Notes under the pieces: generated by a model
What the model was told of the DNA's origin: nothing
Database searches by the model: none
What the model saw: the letters and a program-made list of their open reading frames with translations, nothing else
In this document: positions 60,943 through 64,000 of the stretch, piece by piece
Numbering within the stretch: the stretch's first letter is position 1
Layout of the letters: every line of letters begins with the position of its first letter
NCBI RefSeq assembly: GCF_012273895.1
Contig: NC_052103.1
Span: 3,720,001-3,784,000, forward strand
Length of the DNA stretch: 64,000 nucleotides
Direction of reading: 5' to 3'
From: Zerene cesonia
Lineage: Eukaryota > Arthropoda > Insecta > Lepidoptera > Pieridae
Position numbers and translations under genes: made by a program

Positions 60943-60988
60943 TTAATCGTCAGCGTAGATCTGCTTAAAGCTGCCAGACCAGAAGTCT
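60943..60988 (-). pseudogene. Decayed last exon of a sixth FABP
   Basis: Read on the minus strand it gives FWSGSFKQIYADD and a stop, aligning with the FABP end FWPGTAKRFYVAQ. About 12 nt at the start of the exon (the ITA codons of its paralogs) are missing; an AACAG acceptor-like AG remains. The pocket Arg is changed to Gln. No other exon is visible to its right. Confidence 0.65.
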
Positions 60989-61861
60989 GTTTAGAGCGAA
61001 AAAATATATTATAACGTATTTTACTATACTAATTAAATCATAATCAGGCCATCTATTATCATTTAATACTTATAATAATATAGTAGATAAAAGATGATTC
61101 ACTCGTGATGACTGTGTATGTGCTTAGTCACCCAAAAGTATCGTGTAAACTGTACCTATTTATTTTGGTCTTATTACATGATACGAACACCTTATCTTAG
61201 AAAGTTTTCGATAATTCAAATTGTGGTCATTGTCATTGTCAAACAAGTCCCGTAAAACTATAGAATCATTATAGAATGTAAGAAAATAATTTGATGTTTA
61301 AACTATAATACTACTTTAATTTTATATAGAAGATTTGCAGAGCTAGGAGCACTGTAAATGCGGATGCGGATGCTTTTAAAGGGTATACTCTTAAGGAAAG
61401 TATTAATGGCGGGAATTAAGGAATGGACTGGGAACAGTCAAGTCAGAACAGGAAAAATCATTAATGTCAACTAAATTTAGAGAAAATTTCACAAAAAGTA
61501 TTTTCAGTCTCGTTAAACATCAAATTAAAAAATATATATTCTTTTATATAGGTTGAACTATTTTCGAGCGAATATTAGTTTTGTAAATACGGTTTTATTT
61601 CATTGATAAATTTTACGGATATAAGTTTAACGTTCCTCTAAACTCACAAACGTGTGCTTTTATTCTAGAATAACTCAGGCGATGTACAGATTAATGTGGA
61701 AATAAAAGCTTAACAGAACGTATAAATATTATATTATCTGTGACAGAAAAAAAAACAAACTAACGTTAAATGCGATGAGAGGTTTTCATTAAACCTTTGG
61801 TTGATAATACTATAATACGTGTGCTGTACACGTTGATAGGACACTTCGAAAGAATTATAAC

Positions 61862-62080
61862 TAAATAGCCTTTGCCCGCGGTTTCGCACGTGTTAAGTCG
61901 GTGTAGTTTAATAGATGTTATTATACATAAAAACCTTCCTTTTGAACCACTCTACCTATTAAAAAAATACCCATGAAAATCCGATGTTTAGTTTTTAAGA
62001 TTTAAGCATACATGGGGACATAGGGACAGAGAAAGCGACTTTGTTTTATACTATGTAGTGATAATAATAAATTATTATAA
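61862..62080 (+). repeat. Interspersed repeat, family D
   Basis: GCCCGCGGTTTCGCACGTGT, AAAACCTTCCTTTTGAACCA, ACATGGGGACATAGGGACAG, TATACTATGTAGTGATAAT. Confidence 0.65.
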
Positions 62081-62349
62081 CAAATAATATATAGTGTATT
62101 AGCTAGCTTTCGCCTGCGAATTCGTCCGCATGCAATAGTTAATCTGGGCTTTTTTTCATTTAATAATAATGTAACATTTTATCGCGATAAAAAGTATCCT
62201 ATCTCACCTAAGTAAACTTATATTCTGTCTTTATAGCAAATTTCACTAAAATTCGTTCAGCAGTTTCAGCGTGATTGACGGACAATTACTTATTACAAGA
62301 CTTTTATATGAATAATATTAGTGTGACAGCTTTCCTCAATAAATGGGCT

Positions 62350-62510
62350 TTGTAACACGGAGGCCCAGGCCGGAAGGAAAAATCCTTCGTCAATCCTTAC
62401 ATTTCAATTTAAAGTCGGCAATCCATTTGTGAAAAGAGAAACAGGCGAAGAAATGTTTTCAATCGACCTTACGCCTCTCCATATGATCATTGGCCATGAT
62501 TGCCGATGAT
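62350..62510. repeat. Interspersed repeat, family E, partial
   Basis: GGAGGCCCAGGCCGGAAGG, AAAGTCGGCAATCCATTTGT, CGACCTTACGCCTCTCC. Confidence 0.5.
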
Positions 62511-62561
62511 AACATACAAACTAGCTTAGCTTTATGATCTTATCTAACTAATATCCTACTA

Positions 62562-62712
62562 ATATTATTAATGCGAAAGTTTGTAAGGATGTGTGTGTGT
62601 TTGTTGCTCTTTCACCCAAAAACTACTGAACCGATTGCAATGAAATTTGGTACGTAGACAGCTGGACAACTGGAATAACTCTTAGGCAAATTTTATCCCG
62701 ATATTGAGGGTA
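62562..62712 (+). repeat. Helitron-like repeat, family A
   Basis: TCCTACTAATATTATTAATG, GCGAAAGTTTGTAAGGATG, AACTACTGAACCGATTGCAA, GTACGTAGACAGCTGGACAA. 3' end lost. Confidence 0.65.
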
Positions 62713-63039
62713 ATTGGAAAAATTTCAGTAGATAAAAGTAATATAATACAGGTACATAGGTACACCTGTTTTATATTAGGGATAATAAATTAAAACGATA
62801 CAATGATATCTATTGCAGTTACCTTTTTATGTTATCATCATTTATTGCCTACTATGTGCATTTCATATTATTTATTAGCTTATATCTAACGATTTATTGT
62901 TATTTGCGATAACTTGCGGATTGTTTTATTTTTGAAATATTGTTTTAAAATACATTTGCAGTGTGGGATGTCATAACAGCAAGCAGTTAGTAAATCTGTA
63001 AGCAAGGGCGAATCCAGGAGGACAAGTGGGTCACGACGT

Positions 63040-63345
63040 TTTATTATGTCTTAGCGAGCAACTGAGCTGGTGGTTCGCCTTATGGTAGAGGATCACCACC
63101 GTCCACGAACATTTGCAGACCTCTGAGAATGCGCTGCATAAGGGATAAGGAGAGGATTGATGACTGGAAAAACGGAATGGACTAGGAAGGGCTAGGAGAA
63201 GGAAATAGGCCTCCGGCTTCTCCAGTCACCGAACGAAACACAGCAGAATACAATTTCACGCCGGTCTTGTATGGAGGTGTGGAACTTCCCCGGTGCGAGC
63301 TGGCCCTTTTCGTGCCGAAGCGTGCTCGACTACCACATACAAATT
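63040..63345. repeat. Interspersed repeat, family E, near full length
   Basis: TTATTATGTCTTAGCGAGCA, ACTGAGCTGGTGGTTCGCCT, CATTTGCAGACCTCTGAGAA, GTGGAACTTCCCCGGTGCGA, CGAAGCGTGCTCGACTACC. Confidence 0.75.
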
Positions 63346-64000
63346 ACTATAGGATATTTTTACTATGAAAATGTCTGTGTATGAAGTAATTTCTGTTGAC
63401 AATTAGTTATTATAGTAAAATGCAGATCTTGTTTTTTGTAATTCAGTATATAGGGCAACAACTCGACTATATATATATATATATGTTTTATGAACTTTAT
63501 CACGCACACGTGGACATTACTACAAAGTCAAAATCGATGCACTGCATTTCATGATACAACAATCTTTGTAATAAATGATAACCTTAAACTTTATCAACGT
63601 TAACAGATTAGCTAGGTGCTTATCAAAACAGCAGCAAAATAAATAATCATACTTACAATAATTAATATTATTTGCTAATATCGTGACGTAGGTACATAAG
63701 ATGTATTCTTTAGTTTTCTCCTTTTTAGCTTTGCTATTATGCTTTATCTCTGCTTAAGAAGCTAATCATCTATCACATAAATAATAACTTATGCTCTATA
63801 CATAAATAAATATAATTGAAACTAAAAACATGCTTTAATGGTTGAATAAACTAAATTATCTTACTTGCTCTTATATAGAGTATACGTTTGCAAATAATTT
63901 GTTCCCGGCGCTTCTTAGGATAATAAACTTCACTCATAAAATATCGTATTGTCACCGATCCTTCATAAGTGTGTTGTACACTGGATAATCTAATTATCTA

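Larger units (their letters stand above)
59506..64000. other. Intergenic region to the right edge
   Basis: Holds a decayed FABP last exon (60943-60988), repeats of families D, E and A (listed separately), a repeat-like stretch at 62100-62285 with a CTAGCTTTCGCC opening, and a short (AT)n at 63469-63484. The ORF at 60264-60557 has no family motif. No gene seen. Confidence 0.55.

Overview
The window looks like nuclear DNA from a moth or butterfly. It is AT-rich, with GT-AG introns of a few hundred bases to about 2 kb and two 1000-base N gaps (23996-24995 and 38993-39992). Many interspersed repeats are of lepidopteran type: a tRNA-derived SINE ending in GAT repeats, several TC...CTAG Helitron-like short elements, LINE 3' ends, and a hairpin-bearing repeat containing CACCGCCCATGAACATT.

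Layout. (1) 1456-7880, minus strand: the 5' four exons of a secreted 5'-nucleotidase/apyrase-family gene that runs off the left edge. (2) 10226-21148, minus: a complete 18-exon DEAH-box RNA helicase of the DHX37 (fly kurz, yeast Dhr1) family. I assembled it exon by exon into 3501 nt (1166 aa). (3) 21970-23955, plus: an intronless 661-aa TFIIIC90/GTF3C4-like protein, divergent from DHX37 across 821 bp. (4) 26990-59354, minus: five intact four-exon genes of the cytosolic fatty-acid-binding protein (FABP) family, head to tail, here called A to E. Between and beyond them lie an inverted pseudogene (47395-48690, plus) and two decayed last-exon relics (31069-31123 and 60943-60988). The rest is repeat-rich intergenic DNA.

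How the genes relate. DHX37 works in small-subunit ribosome assembly and TFIIIC90 in RNA polymerase III initiation (tRNA and 5S genes), so the divergent pair may share growth-linked control. The FABP array shows birth and death by tandem duplication. B and C are recent copies, D and E are a second pair, and A is the most different. B to E share a TTTATCACTT (GATA-type) element 125-142 bp upstream of the ATG, which suggests co-regulation.

Most notable structures: a minisatellite built from the 3' end and splice donor of a DHX37 exon (15121-15447); a perfect 22-bp intronic hairpin (19005-19054); the inverted FABP pseudogene facing FABP C; and three Helitron-like insertions of one family with A/T target sites. 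I saw no clearly unprecedented gene system. All exon models come from reading splice sites and family motifs by eye, without alignment or expression data.
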